A stretch of DNA of 64,000 bases from the NCBI GenBank assembly GCA_017979445.1, contig CM030718.1:18967021-19031020 (forward strand), read 5' to 3'. Numbering within the stretch: the stretch's first letter is position 1; each line of letters opens with the position of its first letter. The notes below the pieces were generated by a model that was not told the origin of the DNA, did no database searches, and was given only the letters and a program-made list of their open reading frames with translations. The translations under genes and the position numbers were made by a program. This stretch comes from Akebia trifoliata. Its lineage: Eukaryota; Streptophyta; Magnoliopsida; Ranunculales; Lardizabalaceae. Shown here one piece after another: positions 11,516 through 21,992 of this stretch.

Positions 11516-13904
11516 CAAAGCTCAACTTACGAGCTGGGTACCATCAAATTCGAGTCAAACAGGAGGATATTTTGAAAAAAGCGTTTTGAACACATTCAGG
11601 ACATTACGAGGTCATTGTAATGTCGTTTGGTCCTACCAATACGCCCGCTACCTTCCAGAGCTTGATGAATGATCTCTTTTGCCCTCACTTACGCCAATTT
11701 ATTTTGATTTTTTTTATGACATACTAATCTATTCCAAGACATGGGCTGACTACCTCTCACATTTACATACAGTTTTGAGTATCTTGACAGCTAACAATCT
11801 GTTTTCAAAAGAATCAAAATGTAAATTTGGTGTATTTCAGGTTGATTACTTGGGACACATTATCTCAGAAGAAGGAGTGGCCGTCGTTCCTCCCAAAATT
11901 TAGGCAGTTCTAGATTGGCCAACGCCAACTACTACTAAAGGTGTCAGAGGATTTCTCGGTTTGGTAGGGTATTATTGCAAGTTCATCTAGCACTTTGGTA
12001 CCATCGTTGTGCCAATAACACACCTATTCACCAAGAACGGGTTCCATTGGAATCAAGAGGCAACTGAGGCCTTCAATTAGTTGAAGCAATCATTGAACTC
12101 ACCACCTATCCTATGCCTTTTCGATTTTTCCTAACAATTCATAATTGAGTGTGACGCAAGCGGTATCAGAATTGGTGTTATTTTATCTCAGAAAAACAGG
12201 CCAATCGCTTACTTCAGTGAAGCTCTTAAAGGCTCCAACCTAACACTGTCCACCTACGAAAAAGAGATGATCGCCATTGTCAATTCAATCTATAAATGGC
12301 AACCATATTTTTTGGGCAAGCATTTCATTGTTCACATGGACCAGCAGAGCCTCAAATACTTGTTGGAACAACGGATCACAACCCCGGCTTAGACTTGTTG
12401 GCTGCCCAAATTCTCAGTTACAACTATGTTATTGAGTACAAATGGGTTTCAACAATCAAGGTACGGATTTATTATCTCGTGTTGTTGAATTTAAATTTTT
12501 GGCTATTTCTTTACCAACAACAGACTGGTGGAAAACATTGGAAGAAGAAGTCCAGCAGGACTCGTTTTATGCAACCTTGACAGCCATGGGCTCCTTCCAA
12601 AATTCCACAAATTTTTCTAAGATATGGAGTTTGGTTCAAACACAACAAGGTCCTCTTAAGCCCCATGTTTGCTCTCATTGTAGTCATCTTGGCCGACTGT
12701 CATTCCTCCCCAATCGACGGCTATTTCGGCTTTCACAAAACATTGGCACAAATCAAACGCTCCTTCATATGGTTTGGTATGAACAATTCAGTGAAGCAAT
12801 TTTTACAGATGTGTGATGTCTGCCAACGTAACAAAAATGATTGCATGAAACCTGCTGGTCTGTTACAATTGCTGCCTGTTCCGGATCGAATATGGAAGGA
12901 GTTGTCCATGGACTTTGTGGAGGGTCTACCATCTTCAGGAGGGCATACGATTCTAATGGTGGTGGTGGATAGGCTATCCAAATACGCCTATTTCATTCCA
13001 ATGAAACACCCATATATTGCTATTACGATGGCCAAGGCTTTCGTTATCGACATTGTGCGTCTTCATGGAATTCCAACCTCGATCGTGAGCAACCGCGATA
13101 AGGTTTTTGTCAGTTCTTTTTGGCAAAATCTATTTCAGTTGCAAGACACCAAACTTCAAATGATTTTTAGCTATTATTCGCAAACTGACGGACAGACAGG
13201 GGTGGTGAATTGTACCCTTGACTGGATTCCTTGGGCTGAATTCAGGTACAATACATCTGTTCATGCATCCACTAAAGTAACACCCTTTGAAGCTATGTAT
13301 GGGATACCTCCACCTAGTATTATTTTTTATGTTCCAGGTACTTCACGTGTTCAAGCTGTGGATGAATACTTGTGTGACCGAGACTCTATTTTGAAAGATT
13401 TGAGCTATAATCTCTTCCAAGCTCGCAATAGGATGAAATTCCAAGCTGACCGCTACCACCGAGAGGTTTCATTCGCCATTGGTGATCACGTTTACTTGAA
13501 ACTGCAGTCGTATCGACAAAATTTTGTGGCATTTCGAAGATCTCTTAAGCTCTCTCCTCGTTACTTCGGGCCCTTCCTTATTATTAAGAAAATTGGACAA
13601 GTTGTATATAAACTAGACCTACCAGTCAGATCGCAAATTCATGATGTCTTCCATGTTAGCTTACTCTGGAAGCATTTGGGTTCCATTCCTTCCATCTCAC
13701 CGCAAATACCCCCTATTTTTGACTCTTCAACAATCCTACCACAGACTGAAGCAGTTTTGGACCGTTGTGTCATACAGAAGGGAAATTCTGATCAAATGGT
13801 TTAAGGTGCTAGTTGAAGATGCAAGTTGGAAAAACCAATGGCGTTTTTTGAGAACCTACCCGAACTTTATCCTTGAGGACAAGGATTCTTTAAGCGGTGG
13901 AGAA
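11516..13904 (+). pseudogene. Ty3/gypsy chromovirus pol: RT, RNase H, integrase, chromodomain; inactivated
   Basis: Reading starts inside reverse transcriptase at KLNLRAGYHQIRV (11516) and continues through [14 protein letters not shown] and FYDILIYS, where the usual catalytic Asp pair has become Tyr-Asp. LGHIISEEGV and the connection WPTPTTTKGVRGFLGLVGYY follow, then RNase H (ECDASG..IGVILSQKNRPIAYFS). Integrase (12665-13804) keeps HKT..CDVCQRNK and MDFVEGLP but has SNRD in place of SDRD. It also lacks about 20 residues between QTDGQTGVVN and WIPWAEF, which removes the catalytic Glu. The C-terminal block QIHDVFHVSLL leads, after a frameshift near 13795, to a chromodomain-like ASWKNQWRFLRTYPNF and the terminal LEDKDSLSGGE. 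The chromodomain places it in the chromovirus clade. Gag, protease and the 5' LTR are missing. Confidence 0.92.
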
Positions 13905-14399
13905 TGATACATGTCTAATTGCCAAAGTCAGGTGCACTGGTGGAATTGGCACATGCATTTGAGTAGAAGACTTGGTCTCCTCGTGTGGTTAATTGTTGTT
14001 TTAGTTGTGTTAGTAGAACCATAGGAAGCTGACATACAACATTAGTGGGTTCTTCTTTTGTTGGCATATATCCTTATTGTTTGGCATTATTTCATTAGTT
14101 ATTTGATTGCTTTGTTTCAGTTATTTGCTTGCTTGTATCAGGCTATATATATCCTTGTTTCAATTCATGAAAGCTATTAATTATTTGAGCAATTTGCTTC
14201 TCCTCTCTTCAATCTCTTGCCTTTTCCTTCTCTTATTCCTTGCTTTCTTAAAATTATCCTAGCATATTGAGGAATCATTGTTCAATCAAACTCATTCCGT
14301 AATCCCCAACCATGAGTTTACTTCATCTTGGTCACCATAGTATTTTTAAGAGGACATTATACGTCGCTTAAGTTGGTGCCGCTATGGATGTTTCTAACA
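13905..14399 (+). mobile_element. Chromovirus 3' LTR, about 495 bp
   Basis: It starts TGATACATGTC, overlapping the stop codon of the pol frame and following a purine-rich GCGGTGGAGAA tract, and ends GGATGTTTCTAACA, giving TG..CA. A TATATATA string lies near 14144. The end is inferred from TG..CA and content, as no partner LTR is present. Confidence 0.65.
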
Positions 14400-15579
14400 A
14401 TGTTTAAATGGTGAATGTTGTTTGAGAATGCAATCATAGCAGTAGCAAATTAAACCTTGAACGAAAACGTTCGAAGCCATAAACTCCCTGGGTATGCCCT
14501 AGCTCATATATCCTTGTGTTCAGACCTTATTGTAGGTTCCCCTCTATTTTAATGATGCTTAATGTGATCTTCAAAATCTGATTTGGGCGAGCAGTACTCT
14601 GTCAAATAGACGAAAGGCCACATTGATTCCAATGATGAGATCCGGATCATCCGTGTGTGGGCTATCGATTTGATGTGGCTGCTCAATTCTTTAGTGATTC
14701 CACTTGCTTCATCCAATATTCTTAAGTTACCTTGCGATCGTAGGGTCAAATCGGTAATCAAAGGTTTTAAAACTTCTTTAAAATGATTTTATTTGCCTTT
14801 GGTTTGGTTTAAAGGTATCAATTCTTTTTCTTACAATTTGAGGATTTGGCTCATTTACTTCACTAATGGGATCAATTCAAGGATTTTTCTTTATGGATTT
14901 TAGATCAACTTTTTTTGTCCAATGATTCATGGAGGATTGTTGAGTGGAATAAAGTTTATAAAGATAATTCACCATTTTGGTAAATGCATAGAAAATTTCT
15001 GGTTGAACATACACTCGGGTCGACTTGTTGATTTTATACATGTGGGAGAATACAAATAAAGTGATTTTCCTTTCACCAAAATGCATTGAGCAACTCGTTT
15101 ATTTTGTATATGTGAGGGAATAAAAAAAATATTTTCTCTTTTTCAAAATTGGGCACGAGTCGATTCATTGATTTCATGCATGTGGCATTAAAAAATGATT
15201 TCTTCTCACAAGGCATGGCCAACAAGTTGACTCACTGATTTTGGTGCACTAAGGTCTAAAATCAATTTTTCATTTTGCAAAAGTTTACCAAGTTATTTGA
15301 TTCAATGATTTTGTGCATGTGGCACTTCAATTGGATTTTGTTTTCATAAGCTATGACCAAGTTAATTCAATGATTTATGTGCATGTGGCACTTAAATTGA
15401 ATTTCGTTTTCATAAAAGTGGCCATTGATTTGAGCCATCTTTTTTGTATGCATTGGAATAAATTCACCATTCAATTTATTGATGTGTGCCACGTGAAGCT
15501 TGCCAAAATTAATTGGGAATATAGCTTTTCAAGATTCATTAATCCCAAATTTGAAAAGGACAATTCTTAATTTTGGAAA
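14400..15579. other. Unassigned repetitive DNA between two LTR features
   Basis: No gene is recognised. From about 15030 to 15390 several imperfect copies of a phrase around GTGCATGTGGCACTT recur at roughly 60-100 base intervals. It may be the front part of the LTR whose end is visible at 15800-15960. Confidence 0.35.
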
Positions 15580-15960
15580 TCGTAGCCGCATGATTTGATT
15601 GGCCGACTCAATGTAAATGATGATGAGTTGATTGGCCAACTCGATATAAATTGATGATGATTATCGGACTCAAGCCCTTAGACTTTGACTTAGTCCTCCC
15701 CATTTTCGACCTTAAGACTTTAGCATAACCTTAGTTTCTCCCCATTGAGCTTAGAATATTCTTGGCTCGTAGTAAAAACTGATAATTTTGACCGGATGGG
15801 TTCGATGCCTAACACCTTCCACAGCCCATTACCTGGCCTCTTACCCACTTCTCTTACCCGTGGAATGGCCCAAATCTATCTAGAGTCAATTTTTTATTCC
15901 TAGACCTAAACTAGATGGTGACTCCTCGATTCCTCAAAAATCTCTCAAATCACATACTTT
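15580..15960 (+). mobile_element. Gypsy (Tat/Ogre-like) LTR end fragment
   Basis: It contains GATGCCTAACACCTTCC followed about 100 bases later by GGTGACTCCTCGATTCC. These match the end region of the full solo LTRs elsewhere in this window (GTGCCTAACACCTTCC and GGTGGCGACTCC at 60489-60610). Ends and target duplications are not resolved. Confidence 0.5.
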
Positions 15961-16659
15961 TTATTTAATCGTCAAAAGTGTTGAGGCACTTTCACCATCA
16001 ATCTGTTATTAAGAAATCTCTATGATACCAATTCATCTTTTGAACAAATTGAATTCATAATTAAGTAAAATTTGCAAAGAATCCCCAACAACAATGACTA
16101 TAATGTAATATCAATGAAAGAACACACGATTGACAACCACATGATAAAAGAAGGCAAGATATTTTTGTTACTTAAAAAATTTGATGAATTTGAATTTCTC
16201 CATTATGAATCAAAAGTTAAGGCTTCCATAACCTCACATTCTAATACCACAAGTTAGTTTCAAACATTCATGTAATTTCAGATCATTAATTGTAAAACTG
16301 TGAATCCAACGGACCTTGAAATCATACTATTATCGATTCAATAAAATAAAATAGACAACAATAAATCGTGTACGTTGTACCAATGTTAAATCCTTTATTC
16401 ATTCACTTTCTTAATCGGAAACAAGTGCAATTCTCGATGACCTTAGGGCTTGTCAATGGCATGAAATTTTCTTGGCTCATATTGTCTCTCATCTCACACT
16501 TTTTTTCTTCTTCTCGTGGGTATCCCCACCCTTCTGGTGACACTAATCCCACGGTCAAATGCATCACTCCCTCAAAAAATCCTATGTGCAATTGGTTGAG
16601 CTGAGGGTCAACCGAACCCTAGAGGGTGCCCCTAAGGAATTCATTGTTTTGTGGGGTTT
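15961..16659. other. Unassigned intergenic DNA
   Basis: There is no recognisable coding sequence. The open frame at 16072-16257 has no family signature. Confidence 0.3.
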
Positions 16660-16855
16660 CGAACACTTAACCTTCCCTTCCTAAGGAGCTTATTAAGGTT
16701 CGACTTGTCACTAACAAAAGGATGTGTATTCTTAATAGAAATGAATGATCTACTTTCAAACACTTGACCTTCCCTTCCTGAGGAGTTCATCAAGGTTCGA
16801 CTTGCCACTTACAAAAGGATGTGCATTCTTAATAGAAATGAATGATCTAATAATA
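16660..16855. repeat. Tandem direct repeat, 97-bp period, two copies
   Basis: The motif CACTTAACCTTCCCTTCCT at 16664 recurs as CACTTGACCTTCCCTTCCT at 16761. Both copies run to the same AATGAATGATCTA ending, with about 90 percent identity by eye. Confidence 0.85.
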
Positions 16856-16941
16856 TTTTCTTCTCTGAATAGCGATTGATGACTCTAGTGATGATTCTAT
16901 AATCGAATCTAATTTATGTAAGGGAGCGGTTCAACAACCCT

Positions 16942-17258
16942 AAAGTTTGCCAAACATTTTTCAAAACATGGGTTAGAAGTTTTGGAATGAGCTGATTTTT
17001 TGTGAGAATGATCTCTACGGTGAAAAGATCATCCTCGCCAAAAATCAGCTCATATTGAAATTTCTAACCCTAGTTTACAAATTGAAGAATCATGGACTGT
17101 CCAATTTTTATAAATCACTTTTGATGGGGTAGAAGTTTTGGAATAGGCTGGTTTTTGGTGAGGATGATCTTCTCATCATAGAGATCATCCTCACAAGAAA
17201 TCAGCTCATTCCAAAACTTCTAACCCATGTTTTGAAAAATGTTTGGCAAACTTTATAT
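16942..17258. mobile_element. Composite fold-back built of two ~101-bp hairpin MITEs
   Basis: The outer arms are GTTTGCCAAACATTTTTCAA at the left (about 16946) and its reverse complement TTGAAAAATGTTTGGCAAAC at the right (about 17232-17251). Inside lie two self-complementary hairpins, at 16970-17070 and 17126-17226. Each runs from GGGTTAGAAGTTTTGGAAT (or a close variant) to ATTCCAAAACTTCTAACCC, with GTGAGGATGATCT/AGATCATCCTCAC near the loop. It has no coding capacity. Confidence 0.85.
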
Positions 17259-17271
17259 ATATATATATATA

Positions 17272-17340
17272 TTTGGTGAGGATGATCTCCTCATCATAGA
17301 GATCATCCTCATAAAAAATCAGCTCATTCCAAAACTTCTA
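17272..17340. mobile_element. Partial third hairpin MITE copy
   Basis: Starting at TTTGGTGAGGATGATCTCC, it contains the loop and the full right arm of the same hairpin family and lacks most of the left arm. A short (AT)n run precedes it. Confidence 0.75.
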
Positions 17341-18438
17341 GAGATTCAGTTGGCTTGACTTGACTAAGCCCGCTTGCATCTATATTGTATACGATTATAA
17401 AATCTCAAATATAAGATCATTTGGAGAACTAGTGCAAGGGGTGTGTGTGTGTGTGTGCGCGCGCTAAGTCAAAAAAGAATAAAACACATTTCTTTTATGA
17501 ATTTTTGTAAAACTCGATCGCAATAAAATGCTACTGTAACTTGTTGTATGTTGCAAAGTGTAAACTTGTAAGTTGTGACGTGTAACACAAGATGACTTTA
17601 AAGCAGCCATGCTTTAAAATTTTGGAGGAATCCATTAATTCTTTACACATAATTGACAACACTAATTTTTTACACATCAAGGAAATTGCGAACAATATAA
17701 ATCTTTGAGTAGGACTAGCTTAACTAGCTTAGTAAGGAAAAGAGGCTTTACAAAGGCTTTTCCACCGTTAAAACAAAACCTTGAGATTCATAATAAATCT
17801 CAAGGTTTGTTGTGTATGAGCCTTAACAAGCGTAATTTTTTAATTTTTTTTCCTAAGTTAGTCAAGAAAGTGTGCGTGTAAATCTTTTATTTCACATATT
17901 AACTTTTACTAATATTTCCATCATGAATAAAATATAGAAAAGAAAATCTAAAAGTTTGAAACTCAAGTTAGTAAAAGATGCTTCTCTCTCATACAATTCT
18001 AACATGAAAGTAGTCTCATCAAAAAATCAAAATTAGGTAACACAACATGATAATAATAACAAACATTCATAAGCATATTTCCCAAGAGATTAAGTTTAAA
18101 AACCACTTGTTCACCTTTGAATTTACAGTTAATAATAGCCCTCTTTTAGGCATGAAACAACAATATCTACACAAATCCAAACCCCTTAATTACCAACCAC
18201 CACACATATTCACATTAACATCACAAAGTAAGGCTGCTTGGTAGCCCACTCTTTTATTCATCTTAACTAATAAGTTCCAAATAAAAATAAATAAAAAACT
18301 ATCTTACATGCATAATTACAATTACCAAATCACACCATATGTATGTAACAGCTATTTGCAATTCGATTTGATCCCACACTTGGAGACACTTACAAACCGC
18401 ACCGCAACCAAATTAACATAACAAGAAGCCTTCACCAT
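17341..18438. other. Intergenic DNA downstream of the small gene
   Basis: A (GT)n(GC)n microsatellite lies at 17441-17464. A short perfect stem, ACCTTGAGATT pairing with AATCTCAAGGT, lies at about 17780-17808. No gene is recognised; part of this is presumably the 3' flank of the minus-strand gene at 18439-18666. Confidence 0.4.
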
Positions 18439-18666
18439 TTAAGGCCAAGAGACAAGTTGATGAGAAGTAGAAAACCGAATAGTCGATTGAGGCGTAGTGG
18501 AGACCATTAGTTGAGACTCCGATGAGTGGAAGCGTCCCGAGTCTCCTGGAAGTCTCATGTAAGGAGGCGAAGGTGATTCGTCGAACCATGAAGGTGCCAT
18601 GGAAGCTTTGCCACCAGTCCTATACTGCACTATTGCTCTATACACGAATGGTATGAGACCCTCCAT
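18439..18666 (-). CDS. Small plant protein of unknown function, 75 residues, single exon
   Basis: A single open frame starts MEGLIPFVYRAIVQYRTGG and ends in VSWP before a stop. The composition is more GC-rich than its surroundings. I recognise the MEGLIPFvY-kAI opening as that of a family of short, uncharacterised angiosperm proteins; I know of no biochemical function. After the conserved N-terminal 18 residues the chain is Ser/Pro-rich and looks disordered; there is no signal peptide or membrane segment. The frame is open upstream to 18843, but the ATG at 18666 is preferred. The upstream codons encode a low-complexity Leu-Ser run that is simply the (CT)n tract of the probable 5' UTR (18676-18704), a common position for such tracts. 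It is unlikely to be a transposon product. Confidence 0.7.
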   Translation of the reverse strand: MEGLIPFVYRAIVQYRTGGKASMAPSWFDESPSPPYMRLPGDSGRFHSSESQLMVSTTPQSTIRFSTSHQLVSWP

Positions 18667-18670
18667 GACT

Positions 18671-18675
<5 letters not shown>

Positions 18676-18704
<29 letters not shown>
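18676..18704. repeat. (GA)n microsatellite in the 5' UTR of the small gene
   Basis: A run of about 14 GA dinucleotides ends about 10 bases upstream of the ATG. On the coding strand it is (CT)n. Confidence 0.85.
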
Positions 18705-18708
<4 letters not shown>

Positions 18709-18924
18709 GTTGTCGAGATTAGATGGGTGAGATTGGTTTAAAAGAGGAGGTCGGAAGAAGAATGACTTGGAGTGAGGGTTTGGGATCCAACTCCGTACGC
18801 GAAGCCAGTAAGATGGCAAAAGAGACTTCAACGCAATCCACAAAAACTCCTTGAAAGCTCTATGCCACCTTTAAAACCCATCACCAAATCTCAATATAAT
18901 CTTTTTATGATTTTTTTATTAAGG

Positions 18925-19785
18925 TTATGCCTATCACGTTTTGGGTGAATATTTAATGTTGTATCCCCTCCTCTTTCATATTTTTTCAAATCGATGGCAT
19001 ACCCCTTGACTGTGGTCTTTTATGATAGACTAATAGAAAATTGATTGCAACACCACCCTTATCTTCTAACTCATGGAAAAATCTCCTTGACTTTTTCTCC
19101 AAACATTCATAAGTCGTGTTGGAGTGACATTAAAATGAACATTGATTCACACTTTACTGACGTGGAGGTGCGCACAGAACTATACATGATTTACATTTGT
19201 ATCTCGATGAAAAGTATCTATGGTTCTGTACGCACATCCACATCAACAAAGTGTGAATTAATGTGAATTTTAAAGTCACTTTAGTATTATTCAATATTCA
19301 TTATCTTCAACCTCTTCAGTCTTTATGATAAAGTTTTTTTTATTATTGTAATATCATTCAACTTTTTTCTCCTAAAAGGCTTGATTTCTATGCCTTAATT
19401 GAGAAAATAGTTTTTGTTGGAACTTCTAACACCTTGAAACTAGTGTAGGAATTTTCATACATGTCATCCTGAAGTTACTTCAGGCCGACAACCTGTGCAA
19501 GAAGGCCAAAAGCCGATCTCCCATCCCAATTTCACACTAGCTAGTGATCTTGAGAGATTTTTTGGTGTGAGAAGTGTGATATACCGACAAACAGACAAAC
19601 ACACCCTTAGACATAAAGAGAATATGTGTGTCAAAAACCTTGACCTAGATGTCGAGCATGATGATATTCGGGTCATTTTTACTAGTCTCTTATAGAAGAA
19701 TATGGTCAAGGGATTGTCGACAAGTTGAACTTCCAGGGGTATCTTAAATATTCACCAAAATGTTGAGTGATATGTCTAAATTGTC
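18925..19785. mobile_element. Large fold-back element, about 860 bp with ~110-bp arms
   Basis: The left arm (CCTATCACGTTTTGGGTGAAT at about 18931, then CATACCCCTTGACTGTGGTC, then TAGACTAATAGAAAAT) is matched in order by the reverse complement of 19785-19660 (CATATCACTCAACATTTTGG, then CCCTTGACCATATTCTTC, then GAGACTAGTAAAAATG). Related arm sequence recurs at 45310-45450 and 54370-54850. No transposase is visible. Confidence 0.7.
19138..19270. repeat. Inner inverted repeat, about 130 bp, nested in the fold-back
   Basis: ATTCACACTTTACTGACGTGG at the left pairs with CCACATCAACAAAGTGTGAAT at the right, and GCGCACAGAACTATA pairs with TATGGTTCTGTACGC. Confidence 0.75.
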
Positions 19786-20344
19786 CTTTTAAAATGTTGA
19801 GGGGTATTCAGCTGGTAATTCTTCACTCTTTTTTACAGGACTAGTCGGTTGATCCACTTAAATGTCCATGTCCATGCTTTTCTTCTCCTACTCTCTAATT
19901 TGTCAGTTTGGAAAATGGTCTGATGAAGAAAAATTACATTTATAGAAAAGAAAATTATATATGATGTAACTTATCTTTAATAAAAGCTCTTGGCAATGTT
20001 TCTCCCACTATCATTATTCTACCAAAGATTGTTTTATTTAACACAATCTTCTAAGGAACGGATCCTCCATAGTGAATTTTTTATGCCCCAGTAATACATT
20101 ATAACATTTTTTTGATAATTGAGATAAGATAACAAAATCATTCTGTTTAATAAATTTGAAAATTAAGTGATCATATATTTTCAAAGCCTTTGATCATATC
20201 ATAAAAAGATCTCTTATACCTAATTTTGGCCATGAATCTTAAAGGGTTGAAGTGTTAATTTCCTACAATGTGACACTCTCTTGAGTGTGAAAAAGTGCTA
20301 TAAGAAAAAAAAAATCTACGAAGGACCTATTCTCAGTCTTTTAA
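19786..20344. other. Unassigned intergenic DNA
   Basis: AT-rich, with no coding signature or transposon end recognised. Confidence 0.3.
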
Positions 20345-20568
20345 AAAAATCACTAGCTTCAACCATAGAGGGTAGAGAGACTCTCCATTAAACAGACGAC
20401 CGAGATGCTTAGAATACCCAAGAAACGTGTATCTGTAAGAAAAACTTATCTAACACCTAGAAAGACGATCTTGATCTCTAGGAAATCTGTGGGTTTTTAT
20501 TTTTGGCTTATTCGAACCAACAGTTTGATGGAGAGTCTCTAACTATGGATTGAGACTAGAAAAGTCCA
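20345..20568. repeat. Fold-back element, about 220 bp with ~40-bp arms
   Basis: The left arm has CTAGCTTCAACCATAG and GAGAGACTCTCCATTAAAC. The right arm carries GTTTGATGGAGAGTCTCTAA and CTATGGATTGAGACTAG, which are their reverse complements. Confidence 0.75.
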
Positions 20569-20660
20569 TCTTGTAAATATGATTATAAATAATTGTTGAT
20601 TATTAATAAATGCGGTTGCCACTTAAGTTTCACAAAGTCTAACTAATGTGTTACTTAAAA

Positions 20661-20666
<6 letters not shown>

Positions 20667-20726
<60 letters not shown>
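20667..20726. repeat. (AT)30 microsatellite
   Basis: An uninterrupted run of about 30 AT dinucleotides. Confidence 0.95.
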
Positions 20727-20730
<4 letters not shown>

Positions 20731-21015
20731 TCAAATCAAATGATTTGAAATTATCGACGAATTAAACGGTGAAAAGTAGTCTATGATGCTGATTTTTGGT
20801 GAGATAAGTGGACCCAAAGAGGGTGTAATGTCACAATTGAAGTATTATCTTTATCAAATTCAAATTATAGATACTTGGAATGGGAGACTAGTAGCATAGA
20901 AACATTTTATTTATTTTTAGTGTAATTGTCGTTGTCTGGTTGACATGTTAAGTATTTCTATTTCTTGCTTTGTTATCTCATCACTTGTTTTTATTTATTT
21001 ATATCCGTGCAAAAG

Positions 21016-21120
21016 GATGCAAAAACTGCGTGCGAGGGTGAAGAATGGCAGTCGGTGTTAGGTGAGATAGCAAATGTCACGCTGTCATCATCTATCCTAA
21101 CTGGTATTTCCTTCTTTCAG
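21016..21120 (+). other. Exon-like GC-richer stretch, unassigned
   Basis: About 100 bases are markedly less AT-rich than both sides and read KDAKTACEGEEWQSVLGEI in an open frame. An acceptor-like pyrimidine tract with CTTTCAG follows at about 21113-21120. I do not recognise the protein. It may be an isolated exon of a lost gene or a captured fragment. Confidence 0.25.
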
Positions 21121-21229
21121 AAGACTACAACCATTTTCTATATTGAGCTGTATAAAACGCTTTTTAAGGAGAATTTTTTTTTGTTTATTAAAAAAAGTGC
21201 TTTTCATTTTATTTATTGGGACCTGGAAG

Positions 21230-21992
21230 TAGGGGTGTCAATGGGTACCCATTTAATCGAAATCAAAATGGAACCGGAATTGAAAACCCTGGTTCTAGAT
21301 CCTTTTTTATTGGAATCGATTAGAGCCGGGTCCAAAATAAAACCGAGCCACGGGCACCTAGAACTGATTTATTTTGTTATTTATTTTCATACTATAGAAG
21401 ATTTAAGGTATTTTTTATTTTAAAATAAATGCATGTTAAATACAATTCTTTAATTTTTCATATAAATTATCGATTGAAACTTAAAATGAGTTATTCTTCT
21501 AAAAATTTATTACTTTTAACAAAGATAAATTTTTTACTTTAAAAAAAAATCATTAATTTGTATCTTTAGTATAATAAAGTATAACTAAGTTAATAATTTT
21601 ATTGATAATATGTTAATTTTTTGAAGGAAAGTCTTTGTTATAATGATTTGAAATATTTTTTTTTCTTATTCGATTTTTAAGAATCGAAACTAATGGGTAC
21701 CCGTGATTTTTGACGGTTTCGATTCCGATTCCATTTATTTTAGAACCAGACCCAGAACTGATAAAAACCGAAACTGATGGGTACCTGTGATTTTTGACGA
21801 TTTCAATTATGGTTCCATTTATTTTAGAACCAGACTCGGAACCAACAAGAACCGAAACTAATGGGTACCTATGATTTTTTATGGTTCCAATTTTGATTCC
21901 ATTTACTTTTAAACTGACACCAACCTAATATTAATGGTTATGGTTCTAAGTTCCTTAGGAGCCAACCCGGAACCGACTCATTGACACCCCTA
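21230..21992. mobile_element. Non-autonomous hAT-type element, 763 bp
   Basis: It runs from TAGGGGTGTCAATGGGTACC to ACTCATTGACACCCCTA, with inverted termini. The flanking 8-mers are CCTGGAAG and CCCAAAAG (5 of 8 match), a possible old target duplication. Near its right end, 21692-21905 holds three tandem imperfect copies of an ~85-bp unit starting ATGGGTACC(C/T)GTGATTTT. No transposase is visible. Confidence 0.75.

Noticed and set aside
20965..21423. 152-codon open frame as a gene
   Set aside because: Its second half runs into the hAT element ending at 21992 and its first part is AT-rich leader; only the short island at 21016-21120 merits mention.
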